The position numbers were made by a program, and so were the translations under genes. The notes beneath the pieces are model-generated. The model was given only the letters and a program-made list of their open reading frames with translations, did no database searches and was not told the origin of the DNA. This document shows positions 32,466 through 45,530 of a DNA stretch of 64,000 bases, piece by piece. This DNA comes from Haematobia irritans (Eukaryota > Arthropoda > Insecta > Diptera > Muscidae). The DNA lies in contig NC_134399.1 in the NCBI RefSeq assembly GCF_050003625.1, forward strand, positions 40,378,671-40,442,670, in the 5' to 3' direction. Every line of letters begins with the position of its first letter. The first letter of the stretch is position 1.

Positions 32466-35400
32466 CTGATTTTAGTAAATTACAAGAAATTGTAAATATA
32501 TAAGTTTAATTTAAATTAGTTTATTTAAACAAGTTTTGACAAAAAATAATACGTTGCCCACTAAAGGCAATTAAAAACAAAACCAAAAAATATACATAGA
32601 ACTTAAAACTAAATCTAAACTTTTTTAAAAATATTTCATTGATATTATTTCGTTGATATTATATATGCTAAATGCAAAAATGTATATATAATTAAATTGG
32701 CCAACGTAAATAAAACCTGTTGAGTCAATTGAAATTCATAAGCGTCACTTAAATTAATTAAATTCAATTTAATAAAAACTAAACAATATTAAACCAAAAT
32801 AAAATAAATTAAACTTGTTTGTGTTTTAGTTAAATTATTTCAAGTTATATGTAATTTGATTAAATACTCTAAATTAAATTCAATACAATTCAAAAGCAGA
32901 TTCAATTGAATTGAATAAACTTAAATTATATTAGCAAAAGTTTCAAAAAAGTAAATTGAATTAATGAATTTAAATTAAGTAAAACTTTATTTTATGACAT
33001 TAATGGACATTAAATAAATTTTATTTAATTAAATTAACAAATGTTCGCAAAATAAAATTGAATTAATTGAATACAAATAATGGTCTTAAATTAAGTGAAA
33101 TTTAATTTTATAATATTTCTTAATTATAAATAAATTTTATTTATTCATTTTCAAATTTATTTATTTATTTTAAAAGTAAAAAAAAACTTAAATTAAATTA
33201 ACAAAATGTTCACAAAATTTACATTAAATAAATTTTATTTAATTAAATTAAAAAAAATGTTCACAAAACTAAATTGAATACAAATAATGGTCTTAAATTA
33301 AGTGAAATTTAATTTTATAATATTTCTTAATTATAAATAAACTTTATTTATTCATTTTTAAATTTATTTATTTATTTTAAAATTAAAAAAAAAACTTAAA
33401 TTAAATTAACAATATGTTCACATTAAAAAAATTTTATTTAATTAAATTAACAAAATGTTCACAAAACTAAATTGAATACAAATAATGGGCTTAAATTAAG
33501 TGAAATTTAATTTTATAATATTTCTTAATTATAAATAAATTTTATTTATTCATTTTCAAATTTATTTATTTATTTTACAATTAAAAAAACTTAAATTAAA
33601 TTAACAAAATGTTCACAAAATTAAATTGAATACAAATAATGGTCTTAAATTAAGTGAAATTTAATTTTATAATATTTCTTAATTATAAATAAATTTTATT
33701 TATTCATTTTTAAATTTATTTATTTATTTTAAAAGTAAAAAAAAAAACTTAAATTAAATTAACAAAATTTTCACAAAATTTACATTAAATAAATTTTATT
33801 TAATTAAATTAAAAAAATGTTCACAAAACTAAATTGAATACAAATAATGGACTTAAATTAAGTAAAATTTAATTTTATAATATTTCTTAATTACAAATAA
33901 ATTTTATTTATTCATTTTCAAATTTATTTATTTATATTAAAATTTATTTTATACAAAATTAAATAACTTAAATTAAATTAATTGACATTTACTAAATTTT
34001 ATGTATTCATTTTTAAATTAATTTATTTAATTAAATTGACTTAAATAAAAAATTTACAAAATTAAATTGAATTAATTGAATAAAAATGAATGGATGTAAA
34101 TTGAATAAAATTTAGTTTTATTATATTAATTGGCATTAAATAAATATTTTTCATTAATTTCCAAATTTATTTATGTAATTGAACTAACTTAAATTAAATT
34201 AACAGAATTTTCGCAAATATAACTTGAATAAACTGTATTAAAATAATTGATGTAAATTAAGTGAAATATAATTGTATGTGCAATTTTAAATTTATTTATT
34301 TAATTGACAAAAAATTAATTGATTTAACTGAACAAAAATTAACGATTTAAGTTAAGTTTAGTGTTATCAAAAAAATTTATTAAGTAAAACTTTATTTTAT
34401 TACTTTAATGGACATTAAATAAATTTTATTTAATTAAATTAACAAATGTTCGCAAAATAAAATTGAATTAATTGAATACAAATAATGGCCTTAAATTCAG
34501 TGAAATTTAATTTTAAAAATATTTCTTAATTACAAATAAATTTTATTTATTCATTTTCAAATTTATTTATTTATTTTAAAATTAAAAAAAAAAACTTAAA
34601 TTAAATTAACAAAATGTTCACAAAATTCACATTAAATAAATTTTATTTAATTAAATTAAAAAATGTTCACAAAACTAAATTGAATACAAATAATGGACTT
34701 AAATTAAGTGAAATTTAATTTTATAATATTTCTTAATTACAAATAAATTTTATTAATTCATTTTCAAATTTATTTATTTATTTTAAAAGTAAGAAAAAAA
34801 CTTAAATTAAATTAAAAAAATGTTCACAAAATTTACATTAAATAAATTTTATTTAATTAAATTAAAAAAATGTTCACAAAACTAAATTGAATACAAATAA
34901 TGGTCTTAAATTAAGTGAAATTTAATTTTATAATATTTCTTAATTATAAATAAATTTTATTTATTCATTTTCAAATTTATTTATTTATTTTAACATTAAA
35001 AAAAATTTTAATTAAATTAACCAAATGTTCACATTAAAAAAATTTTATTTAATTAAATTAACAAAATGTTCACAAAACTAAATTGAATACAAATAATGGT
35101 CTTAAATTAAGTGAAATTTAATTTTATAATATTTCGTAATTATAAATAAATTTTATTTATTCATTTTCAAATTTATTTATTTATTTTAAAAGTAAAAAAA
35201 AACTTAAATTAAATTAACAAAATGTTCACAAAAATTACATTAAATAAATTTTATTTAATTAAATTAAAAAATGTTCACAAAATTAAATTGAATACAAATA
35301 ATGGGCTTAAATTAAGTGAAATTAAATTTTATAATATTTCTTAATTATAAATAAATTTTATTTATTCATTTTCAAATTTTTTTATTTATTTTACAATTAA

Positions 35401-36150
35401 AAAAACTTAAATTAAATTAACAAAATGTTCACAAAATTAAATTGAATACAAATAATGGGCTTAAATTAAGTGAAATTTAATTTTATAATATTTCTTAATT
35501 ATAAATAAATTTTATTTATTCATTTTTAAATTTATTTATTTTAAAATTTAAAAAAAAAATAAATTAACAAAATTCACATTAAATAAATTTTATTCAATTA
35601 AATTAAAAAAATGTTCACAAAACTAAATTGAATACAAATAATGGGCTTAATTAATTTAATTTTATAATATTTCTTAATTATAAATAAATTTTCAAATTTA
35701 TTTATTTATATTAAAATTTATTTTATACAAATTTAAATAACTTAAATTAAATTAGTTGACATTTACTAAATTTTATGTATTCATTTTTAAATTAATTTAT
35801 TTAATTAAATTGACTTAAATAAAAAATTTACAAAATTAAATTGAATTAGTTGAATAAAAATTAATGGATGTAAATTGAATAAAATTTAGTTTTATTATAT
35901 TAATTGGCATTAAATAAATATTTTTCATTAATTTCCAAATTTATTTATGTAATTGAACTAACTTAAATTAAATTAACAGAATTTTCGCAAATATAACTTG
36001 AATAAACTGTATTAAAATAATTGATGTAAATTAAGTGAAATTTAGTATTTAATTTTAAAATTATTTATTTAGTTGAAAAAAAATTAATTGATTTAACTGA
36101 ATAAAAATTAATGATTTAAGTTAAGTTTAGTGTTATCAAAAAAATATTCA
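32466..36150. repeat. AT-rich satellite with higher-order structure
   Basis: Nearly all A and T, in units of roughly 150-210 bp. The marker CAAATAATGG begins at 33074, 33281, 33479, 33633 and 33841 (spacings 207, 198, 154, 208) and recurs through 35630. Units share AAATGTTCACAAAA, TTAAATTAAGTGAAATTTAA and ATAATATTTCTTAATTA. A distinct closing segment (GAATGGATGTAAATTGAATA-type) at about 34080-34370 returns at about 35840-36150. The opening GACATTAATGGACATTAAAT-type block at 32995 returns near 34400. So two long super-units of about 1.4 and 1.8 kb stand in tandem. No coding content. Confidence 0.9.
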
Positions 36151-36199
36151 TTATCAAATTAGTCATTTTCAAATTTATGTACTTAATTACAATTTCGTT

Positions 36200-36541
36200 T
36201 TTATAAATTTAATTCATAATAACATTTCATTTATTTATGAGACTCTACTAGACAATAGAAAAATAATTGAATTAATTAAAATACATAAAATTATACTAAA
36301 TTAATTTTCTTCTTAAATGTTTTAATATGGAAATATTAAATTTAAATCGCAGTAGTTAAATGGTTAATATTTTTATAAATTTAATTCATAATAATATTTC
36401 ATTTATTTATGAGACTCTACTAGACAATACAAAAATAATTGAATTAATTAAAATACATAAAATTATACTAAATTAATTTTCTTTTTAAATGTTTTAATAT
36501 GGAAATATTAAATTTAAATCGCAGTAGTTAAATGGTTAATA
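36200..36541. repeat. 172-bp tandem duplication next to the satellite
   Basis: GACTCTACTAGACAATA occurs at 36241 and 36413, 172 bp apart. The two units (about 36200-36371 and 36372-36541) differ at only a few positions. Both end in AAATCGCAGTAGTTAAATGG. Confidence 0.95.
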
Positions 36542-38533
36542 AAAAAATATACTTTATTTTAATTTAACTTTAAATTAATAAAATGGCAATAAATGGTTTA
36601 CCCTTAAAATGCTGCTATGGCGTATGTCTGAAAAACTTTATGAATATTATTTCCTTATATATAAAGCTCACATAATTTTTCGCTGTACGTTGGCAAAACC
36701 ATCATTGAAAATTCATAATTATTTATGGTAAAATTTAAAGTATGAATATGTATTTTTGTAGTACACAATGTCAAGTCTTTTACTGGCAAGTAATTTATTA
36801 AATATTCTGTCAAATCGAATAAATTTTAAATTATTTATTTTATCGAACACACAAACATAAGCAACAAATCATAGCCTTTAGGGAAAAGAAAAAGTGAACT
36901 TAATCAAGAAACAACAAACAAAAAATGTATTGAAAATATGTCACAAAAAAAATTTTAACTAAATTCTCATCACCGTGAATTCAAGCAAGTGCTCGGCATG
37001 AGTAGCAACGCTTAGTAAATCTGCGATATTATGCCATACAACTCTGTGTGTGTGTGTTTTTTTCGCAAAGAAAAACAAAAGCACTACAGCCATTCGCATG
37101 CGAGTGAGTTCAACGTCAAAATACGAAGGTGGTTTTTGTGGCTTGTGCTTAATTTTTTGCTCTAGTAAAATCCCCAGCGACTACAATGATTTAGTTGTTA
37201 TTGTGCTTGTTTTGTTTCTAAGTTGTTGTTGTTGTTGTTGTTGTTGTTGCTCTTTTCCCAACTGTTTTCTCTGGAAAACTTTGTCAAAGCCAAACTTTAT
37301 GACATTGACACTTATGTGCATTGGCATGAGTGCAATGAGTATGGCTTGTCATGGATTGGGTGAGTGAGAGATATGGTATGTGTTTAACTGTGTGTATGTG
37401 TGTGTGTACAAGAACAGCTTGAATGAGAGAGGTGAAAAAATGTCATGCGACAATGTTCTTTGTCATTGTTTTTGGTTTTTTGTTCCACCGAGTGAGATAA
37501 TAACTCTACAAAGAAATTCCATTAAAAATTTTAAAATATATGAAATTATTTCCATGTTCTTTGGTTTGACGTTATACATTTTTCACTGAGGAGACATATT
37601 AGTTGCTGTGGTTGTTGTTGTTGTTGTGCTTATTTTTATCACAGCAATGACTATAAATTCACCCCAGTTGTCGAGATAATTACATGTGATTATGTCAACC
37701 ATTACTACTGCTTTCAACAGTGCATTTGCGTGCAGAGGAGTTGGTTGTTGTTGTTTTGTATTGGTAGAGGGTGTTGCAAGACATCAGCACTTGTTTCTTA
37801 CGCTTGGCGTGTTGCAGGGATGCCAACGATTATTTATTTCCGCTTTTGTGATATCAATTCCCTTTCATCTATTGTACAAAAAAATATTCCACCTCTCCTA
37901 AGCCTATACTGTTTTATGTCAACTACGACAAAAAAAAATCCAATTACCTTCAGGTGTTCTTATGGATAATTTGGTCCAAATATATGCCTTCAACTTTTAT
38001 CCCTAAACTTTTTTTTTATGTTAAGATAATTGGTCTGAATTCAAGCATAACACTCAAATACTTCAAGTGTGTATGGAAATCTGAAAGAGAGAAAATTTGT
38101 TCACATTTTTTGTCTGCCAAAACAAAAATAGCAAATTGAGAAACATACATTCAATAAAAGTTTTCAGCTAGGCTTTACAATTCTCTTTAAATATCTGAAA
38201 ATTGCCATACAAGAAGTTTTCAATTAACTGCCAAAGGCAGAGGGAATCAATTGAATTGTTGTCTTTTTTAAAAGTTGTGAATGGGTCTTCAATTACAAGT
38301 TCAATTAACATGCTGTGAAAGTAAAGCGTCCATGTATGATTTAGGACTTTGGCTTTGAAATGTGCAAAAGTTTGCAATGCCTGAAAAACTTTACCACTAG
38401 GTCAACCCAAAGAAAAAAATACTTTCCACCGGAAAAAATAATAAATTTGTTATAAGAGTTGCAACGATTATTTCCAATAATTTCTATGTGCTTTTAAAAA
38501 ATGTTTAGCGGCAAATCAAAAATTCGTTTGTCG
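36542..38533. other. No gene recognised; TTG microsatellites
   Basis: TTG repeats at 37222-37249 and about 37608-37627. The 105-codon frame at 37050-37367 includes a Cys run that is the TTG tract read in phase and is not supported as a gene. Confidence 0.55.
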
Positions 38534-38805
38534 AACATTTCGTTCCTCAGGAAAGAAACCCCTTTTTTCAGTGTCCATAATCCGCCCTAGGTTAACCGAT
38601 GCAAATCGGTCAGTTACAAACACCGAGACCAGATATTGAAAACCTGTGTATTTTCGGTTATTCACGTCTAACATTTCGTTCCTCAGGAAAGAAAAGCCTT
38701 TTTTCAGTATCCATAATCCACCCTAGGTTAACCGATGCAAATCGGTCAGTTACAAACACTGAGACCAGATATTGAAAACCTGTGTATTTTCGGTTATTCA
38801 CGAAA
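38534..38805 (+). repeat. 136-bp tandem duplication
   Basis: AACATTTCGTTCCTCAGGAA occurs at 38534 and 38670. The two units differ at about half a dozen sites. Each holds the palindrome-like GGTTAACCGATGCAAATCGG, and a further GGTTAACCGAT copy lies just downstream at about 38824. Confidence 0.95.
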
Positions 38806-39148
38806 CCGGATTTTTGAACATCGGTTAACCGATATTCAGTTCACAAAATAATTTCTGTATTTCAATGAATTTCTAGACATCAAAAAAAGTTTGCGAACAA
38901 AATAGCACTGATGACAAAAGTCCACAAATGTTTGTGTTGTGGTAACAGTTATGGCAAAGTACCTTAAAAACTTTCCAGGATTGTCTTTTAAATGGAAAGG
39001 GAAGTTCATACAGGCTCCCTATGTAATGTCGCATTCCTAGAGGATCAGACTAAAATTTGTGTTCAAAATACTCAAGCAGTCAAATTTGGAAATGAATTTT
39101 TTACGACCAATATTTATGGATCTATAGGAAACAATTTTTTATGATTGC
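38806..39148. other. No feature recognised
   Basis: Unique DNA between a tandem duplication and a MITE. Confidence 0.5.
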
Positions 39149-39336
39149 TACACAGTAAAAAAATATCACCAAAAATTATTCCATGATTCAATTATTCATT
39201 GATTCAATTATTTATTTAATTAAAAGAAAAATCAATAGCAAAGATTAATTGTGTTAATTAATTTGTCAAATGGATTAAATAATTATTATGTTATAATTTT
39301 CCAAATTAATTAATTAATTTGGTGAAAAAACTTGTA
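39149..39336. mobile_element. 184-bp AT-rich MITE with TA flanks
   Basis: TA at 39149-39150 and 39335-39336. Left end CACAGTAAAAAAATATCACC, right end GGTGAAAAAACTTG is its shortened inverse. The interior is AATTAA/AATCAAT words as in 17947-20041 and 42770-43035, so it is probably another member of that family. Confidence 0.7.
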
Positions 39337-39520
39337 GGTCATTGTTGTGTTAGTTTGAGTAGCTCTTATTCGTTTCATTGTGTTTGCATTGTGTGTGGCT
39401 ATTGTATGCTGACATCGAGAACTACAATTTGAGAGTCACTCGCAAGTCGAGAGAGTGAAATAAAGCAATGAGAATGAGAGTATATTTTGTATAGGCATAC
39501 AAGTTTAATCACTGGGACCA
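39337..39520 (+). repeat. Old dispersed repeat, plus copy
   Basis: Shares with 46785-46965 the order GTTAGTTTGA-TAGC, TGTGTGTGG/TGTGTGTGT, TGCTG, TTTGAGAGTCA, GAGTGAAATAAAGCAATGAG and GTATATTTTGTAT. The inverse order occurs at 43515-43618 and 44154-44230. It has no coding content or clear ends. Confidence 0.65.
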
Positions 39521-41553
39521 GACCTCAAAACTAACTCGATCCCTTAAATTCGTGAATGAAGACAAAAAAACAAATCTCAAGCTTGGCAAAATGTTTATTA
39601 ATTGAATCAAATTCAAATTAATTTAACATTTTATGATGCAATTTAACTTATAGTTTCCATGTGAGAATAGTCTGGGGTATCATATACTCGGCTACAACTG
39701 ATTTTAAAAATTCTTAGCACTAAGACTATACATTTTTTTATTTATCGACATGATCATTTTGTACAATGACATTGAAGTTTCCTTTTCGTCATAGCTTAAA
39801 GGCAAACAGCCAAACCCTTTTACTTTAAATGGTTCTTTAGGTTTATCAATTATCAAGTATCTAGCAATTTTCCAAAGTTTAAATATTCCCCAGGTTATAT
39901 CTTTTACTAACTAGTTTCATAATTTCATCGTGTCGAGAGGGGAAGAGTATAGGAAAGAGAGAGAGAGAGAGAGAGAGAGAGTTAGAGCTGGCCAATGCTG
40001 CTACATAAACCAACCAATTTGAGTGTGCTTAGAAAATTCACCTGAACTGTTTCAAGTGTTGGGTTATGAGTTTTAGTTTTTATTGAAATTAATTAACAGA
40101 AAATAGTTTTTGACCTCAAGACAAAAAAACAACAACCACATCATTGTCAGTTTAAATATCTCCGGAAAACACTAAAAATATTCATATGGAAGCCTTACCA
40201 CATTGCTACTGCAGATAGAAATAACCTAGAAAATTATATGAAAATAATTTAAATATTTATGTAAGTTTACCTTTTTGTGAAAACACAACCCAAGCAAAAA
40301 CAATTTGATACCAGAATTTTACATTTTCCATTAGATGTGAAGCTAGGCAGGTATAAAGTTGGTCCATCAACATTTTGCTAACAATGTAGGTCATGTGAAA
40401 TTAAGTAAAGGCAAAATTTTACTTTGCCATAAAAACGTGTCCCTTTTTGTGACTAGAGTCAAACAAAAATAGGCTCTATTTGAAATCAAAGTTCAAAGTT
40501 TTGTCCCACATTATGATACACATGTATTCATATACCACTATATATCATTAAAAATGGCTCCTTAGGGAAACAGCCTTTTACCCTCCCACCAATATCAAAA
40601 TAATATTTTCGGTAACCACACTGTGGAGGGGAGGGCTGGACAGAAATCAAGGGGCTCAGAACATTGTGGGCGTTTCGTTTTTGTTTTTTATTTTGGTATG
40701 ACAGACAGACATAAATTGTATTTTTGAAAACAGACTAGTTAGAACTTTTTACCATAAACTGACAGACATGGTAATAATGCATGTAAAACAAAACTTTAAT
40801 TAAAAATGCAAATATACCCAAGGACACACACACAAACATACAAATGTATGGGGTATTCCATGGTAGGTCACAGAACAAATATTAACTTCGTAACATAAAT
40901 TTAATTGTAAATACAAAACACAATAATTCCAAGCCACAAACTTCTGTCTTTTTAGGGATTCTAAAATTAACTTATTTTTATTGCTAACATTTTTTCTGTT
41001 GTAGTTACATTTTTATATATTTCTTTCTTTTCGAAATAACTTTTATTTTAAATAAATAAACTTTAAAAGATCTTGTTGGGGCCTTTATAAAAATTAATCC
41101 GATTTTTTAAAGGCTTTAGTGATATTTTAACTCCTGTAATATCCGAAACCCCACCACACTCCCCCATCCTCTTGGGATATTGATAAATAGCATGGTTGCA
41201 ATTGTACTAAATCAGCTTTGGAAAAATACCTCTCTAAGGTCATATTCGCTATACAACATAAAACTCAAAAGCAAGCTTCTCCCTTTCCTTAGTATGCTCG
41301 GCGGATATATAAAAAAAATCAATTATAGGCCCAGTCAGCTCGAAATTCTGAGCAGGACTATATAGTCTAATAGCCGCAGTCAAAAGTCAGTCTGAAATCG
41401 ACCAAAATTTATTCGACATCATTGGCCTAAATCGCATTCGAACGGCGAGGTGTTTATGTTTTAATTTATATCTTACGTGAAGGTGGAAAAGGTACCAAAT
41501 GTGTTTCGGATGATACCAGTGCACTTCACTCGAAAAGTACCAAAAAAAAAAAA
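39521..41553. other. No gene recognised; GA microsatellite
   Basis: GA tract at about 39955-39981. Otherwise unique DNA without supported features. Confidence 0.55.
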
Positions 41554-42607
41554 ACAAGTATATATGGCCGTAAGTTCGGCCAGGCCGAATCTTATGTACC
41601 CTCCACCATGGATTGCGTAGAAACTTCTACGAAAGACTGTCATCCACAAATTTCAACTCACTCCGATGAAATTTGCTCCTCCAAGAGGCTCCAAAACCAA
41701 ATCTCGGGATCGGTTTATATGGGGGCTATAAATGATTATGGACTGATATGGACCACTTAAGGCATGGTTGTTAAATATCATATACTACCACCACGTACCA
41801 AATTTCAACCAGATCGGATGAATTTTGCTTCTCCAAAAGGCACCGGAGGTCAAATCTGGCGATCGGTTTATATGGGAGCTATATATAATTATGGACTGAG
41901 AGGAACCAATTCCAGCATGGTTGTTGGATATCATATACTAACATCACCTACCAATTTTCAACCGAATGGGAAGAATTTTGCTCTTCCAAGATGCTCCGGA
42001 GGTCAAATCTGGGTATCGGTTTATATGGGGGCTATATATAATTATGGACCGATTTCGGCCAATTTTTGCATGGGTGTTTGAGGCCATATATTAACATCAC
42101 GTACCAAATTTCAACTGAATCAGATGAATTTTTGTCTTCCAAGAGATTCCGGAGGTCAAATCTGGTGATCGGTTTATATGGGGGCTATATATAATTATGG
42201 ACCGATATGGACCAATTTTTGCATGGTCATTAGAGACCATATACTAACATCATGTACCAAATTTCAGCCGGATCGGATGAAATTTGCTTCTCTTAGAGGC
42301 TCTGCAAGCCAAATCGGGGGATCGGTTTATATGGGGGCTATATATAATTATGGACCGATGTGGACCAATTTTTGCGTGATTGTTAGAGACCATATACTAA
42401 CACCATGTACCAAATTTCAGCGGGATCGGATGAAATTTGCTTCTCTTATAGGCTCCGCAAGCCAAATCGGGGGATCGGTTTATATGGGGGCTATATATAA
42501 TTATGGACCGATGTGGACCAATTTTTGCGTGGTTGTTAGAGACCATATACTAACACCATGTACCAAATGTCAGCGGGATCGGATGAAATTTGCTTCTCTT
42601 ATAGGTT
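41554..42607 (+). mobile_element. DINE-like element, 3'-truncated
   Basis: Starts ACAAGTATATATGGCCGTAA, hairpin TTCGGCC-A-GGCCGAA, TACCCTCCACCATGGATTGC. It then passes directly into six or so 153-bp units without the 29-bp array. Breaks off within a unit at about 42607, lacking the GTCY block. The frames 41764-42081 and 42178-42609 are array readings with a 51-residue period. Confidence 0.88.
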
Positions 42608-42769
42608 AAAATTCATCAACCCCAATCTGCATATGCCAATTTAGCTATTTTTTAGAAAACGTTGGTAGAAAACGTGTATAATTGCTATTGGCAAGAATAT
42701 TGATTTTAACTTTGCTACATATTTTTAAAATATGGCTAAACAATAAAGGATTTCGATTTCTAGAATGTG

Positions 42770-43037
42770 CACAGAAAAAATTTTCACGAAAATTTTTCCA
42801 ATTAAAATCTTAATTGAGTTTTAAAAAATATTAAATTAGAAATTTAATTGAATCAACAAATTTTTTAATTGAAATAAAAATCAATCACACAAATTAATAG
42901 TATCAATTAATTTGTTAATTAGATCAATAAATGTTTTAATTGATACTATCATTTCTGTGATTGAAGCAATTTCAATTAAAAAATTAATTGGATCAATTAA
43001 TTTCGTGATTGATTCAGAAAATATTTGTTTGTGTGTA
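42770..43037. mobile_element. 266-bp MITE, short version of the 17947-20041 element
   Basis: Starts CACAGAAAAAATTTTCACG, ends ATTTGTTTGTGTG followed by TA (43036-43037); the left flank has TG where TA is expected. The interior repeats AATCAATTA, TTTAATTGA and GTGATTGA words in the same style as the long termini of 17947-20041. Confidence 0.75.
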
Positions 43038-43514
43038 ATCACAAATCACAAATCACATATACATTAGTATTTAGTTTACTTTTTTTAGTTACTTTTTTTG
43101 TTACTGTGCAAAATGTCTCCAAAAATAATTTACAAACAAAAATTTTTGAGATCTTTAGATCGTCAAGAATAAGATTGGGTAACAAAGGATGCGTTGAACG
43201 AAACAAGGTCAGTTTGTACATAGTGCAAATGTCGGTCAAATTTTAATTTTAATTAATGTCGTTACACTGTACCAAAAGCCGCCTACCTCAAGAAGATTAC
43301 AACTAATTAATCTTATTACGACACAAACAATAAAGACATTGTTAAAAAAGTTTATTTTAATTCACAACTAAATTAATTTCAATTCGCTAGTGTTTTTCTG
43401 CTTTTTTTTATTTAGTTATTTTTGCTATATTTTGCTTGGTCCAAAATAAGAAATTTCATTTAGCTTTTTTCTTGATCTAGCTAGTTTTGCTTCCCAAGAA
43501 TTGGCAACACTGAT

Positions 43515-44230
43515 GCTCTTGCTTTGACTTACTCTCTTACTATCTACGTTCTCCCAATTACTTTCAAACTGTTTCATCCATAACATAAGGCAAACACAAA
43601 CGACCATATAACCAACTAGAGGTGTGCGCGTGACACGAAATTCTCGTGACACGCGTGATTCACGCGAGAATCACGTGAGTCGTGAACAAAATCCAAAGCA
43701 AGTCTCGTGAATGTGCGTGAATGGGACTAAATTAAATATGTCGTGCGTGAGCGTGCGTGAGAAATAAAATCGGTTCGTGAATGTGCGTGAATAAAATTTC
43801 TGCAAAATCACGCTCACGAAAAAAATCAAGATTTAATTCATATTCGTATTTTAACTGAAATTAATTTAGCTCTCGAACTATATTCTATTTTTGAAGTTTG
43901 TTACCTTTGCAGATTTCCGTTTGAAAAATGTCGTGAGGTTCGTGAATTTGTCGTGAATCACGAGAATTATCGTGAATCGTGCGTGAACGTGAGTCTGTAA
44001 AAGTAGTTCGTGCGTGAGTACTGGTTTTCATTTCGTGAATGTGCGTGAGTGGGATTGGCTACAAAGCGTATCGTGCGTGAGCGTGCGTGAATAAACATTT
44101 TGTTTCGTGAATGTGCGTGAGTGTGAGTGAAATTTCAGTCACGCGCACACCTCTATAACCAACCAAAGAACAGCCACTCAAACTAACGCAACTACTATAA
44201 AAACGTTAAAAATTATAAAAAATCAACTTT
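43515..44230 (-). repeat. Old dispersed repeat, minus copy split by an insertion
   Basis: Two pieces (43515-43618 and 44154-44230) together give, on the minus strand, GTTAGTTTGAGTGGCTGTTC, then ...TTTGAAAGTAATTGGGAG and GTAAGAGAGTAAGTCAAAGC, the order seen at 39337-39520 and 46785-46965. The element at 43619-44153 separates them. Confidence 0.6.
43607..44163. mobile_element. CGTGA-rich MITE with perfect 16-bp inverted ends and 10-bp target duplication
   Basis: TATAACCAAC at 43607-43616 and 44154-44163; if two more bases are counted the duplication is 12 bp with one mismatch. Ends GAGGTGTGCGCGTGAC (43619) and GTCACGCGCACACCTC (ending 44153) are perfect inverses. The interior alternates CGTGAATGTGCGTGA and TCACG words. 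A duplication of 9-12 bp would fit Mutator-like elements better than hAT (8) or Tc1/mariner (2), but no transposase is present to confirm it. A damaged relative lies at 21796-22495. Confidence 0.85.
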
Positions 44231-44316
44231 ATTCACTAAAACTTACTCCAATTAAGAAAAAAGTAAATATCAAATATCCATATACAAACAGTTTGTCAAT
44301 AATTTATATATTAACG

Positions 44317-44530
44317 GCCATTTTCATGTAGCTCCGTTAGGCTTTAACTGCCAGTTAACAGAAAGAAAAATGGAAATATCTTTTCTCCGGTTAACTTTAA
44401 CTGAAAAATTTTCAGCAGTTACGTTTCTAACTGGCATATGGAATATATACGCAAGATGACAGATATGTAGATATCACGGTTTGAAAGTTCGTTAGCTAAC
44501 GTAGCACTAACGGAGCTTCAGGAAAATGGG
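44317..44530. mobile_element. MITE with GCTCCGTTAG inverted ends
   Basis: Left CCATTTTCATGTAGCTCCGT (44318) and right ACGGAGCTTCAGGAAAATGG (to 44529) are inverses with two mismatches. The interior has CCAGTTAAC/GTTAACT words. Target duplication not determined. Confidence 0.75.
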
Positions 44531-44770
44531 GGTAAGTGTAGACTTAAAGTTTTCTTTGACATTTTTGTATTTGGGGGTAAAAGTATAATAGGCTTTGTTT
44601 GACTTTGACAGTTGCCTAAATAATTAAAAACGATGATTCGAATTTCCAATTAATTTTCATCTCTGTTTGCCAAACAAACACTTTAACAGATATAAACTTG
44701 TTTAGTTTTTTTTTTAATTTCATAAGTTTTAACATTTTGCATATTTTAATTCCCCTACCTTGAATTACAC

Positions 44771-45193
44771 TTTAGGGCTGTTTTCTTTTTGCACTGGATA
44801 CAACATTTGTATTGGCTATCGAGAACATCGCTGCACTGGTGTTCTATCCAGAACATCTCATCAGTGCAAGTCGCGCCGATCTTGCCAGATTGTGTTTTGA
44901 TAAAGTGACGCTTAATCGATTCACAATAGCACTTTATTGTGACTAATTTATGGAAAAACATGTAATTCAAAGTGGTATAATGTCATAAATAGTCGCAGCA
45001 GTAAATATTTATTACTAATTGGAGCATTTCATACATTAAAAATGCAAGATTTCACTTCTTTTCTGTGATTGTTTTTAAACAGCTGATGACAGTGTTGCAT
45101 ATTTTTGGAGATGTCCTGGATAAACGAGTACTCTGTTTTCTTTTAGTCCTTCACGGCTTAGGGTATCCAGTGCTAAAAGAAAACAGCCCTTTT
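44771..45193. mobile_element. 417-bp MITE with AGGGCTGTTTTCTTTT ends
   Basis: A 27-bp near-perfect inverted repeat at 44774-44800 and 45164-45190 (AGGGCTGTTTTCTTTT, then GCACTGGATA). Flanks TTT on both sides suggest a 3-bp duplication. The right end can also fold on itself: CTGTTTTCTTTTAG at 45133 pairs with CTAAAAGAAAACAG ending about 45187. No coding capacity. Confidence 0.85.
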
Positions 45194-45449
45194 GTAGTCT
45201 TCAATGATTTTTTACAGTCCTTGACTGCTTCTCCCTTTTCAGCAGACATATTGCTGTGGTAGCAGATTTTTCTCTTGCGTCTACTAAAAAATTTCTTTGG
45301 GTGAAGATGGGAATTAATGTCTTATTGGACCTGATATAACGTGAATGGGGCTTGGACACTATTATCTAAGCTCACCGAAGCTAATCGCATTTCTGGCTCT
45401 TGATCAATGTCGAAATCTTTACATGAAGCAAAAAATGTTTTAATCCAAA

Positions 45450-45530
45450 TGGAAAGAGTTCTTCACTTGGGTATCACAATGGATTGGATAATCTAAGTGA
45501 GCCTGAAATAGCGGGATTGCCACTATACCC
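45450..45530 (+). mobile_element. Decayed SINE 3' relic
   Basis: AGAGTTCTTCACTTGGGTAT, then CACAATGGAT and CTAAGTGAGCCTGA correspond to the SINE's last 80 bp (GAGAAGTTCACCACTGTGGT, CACAATGGACTG, CTAAGTGAGCCTGA). The tail is reduced to CCCTATCTAA. Confidence 0.75.
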
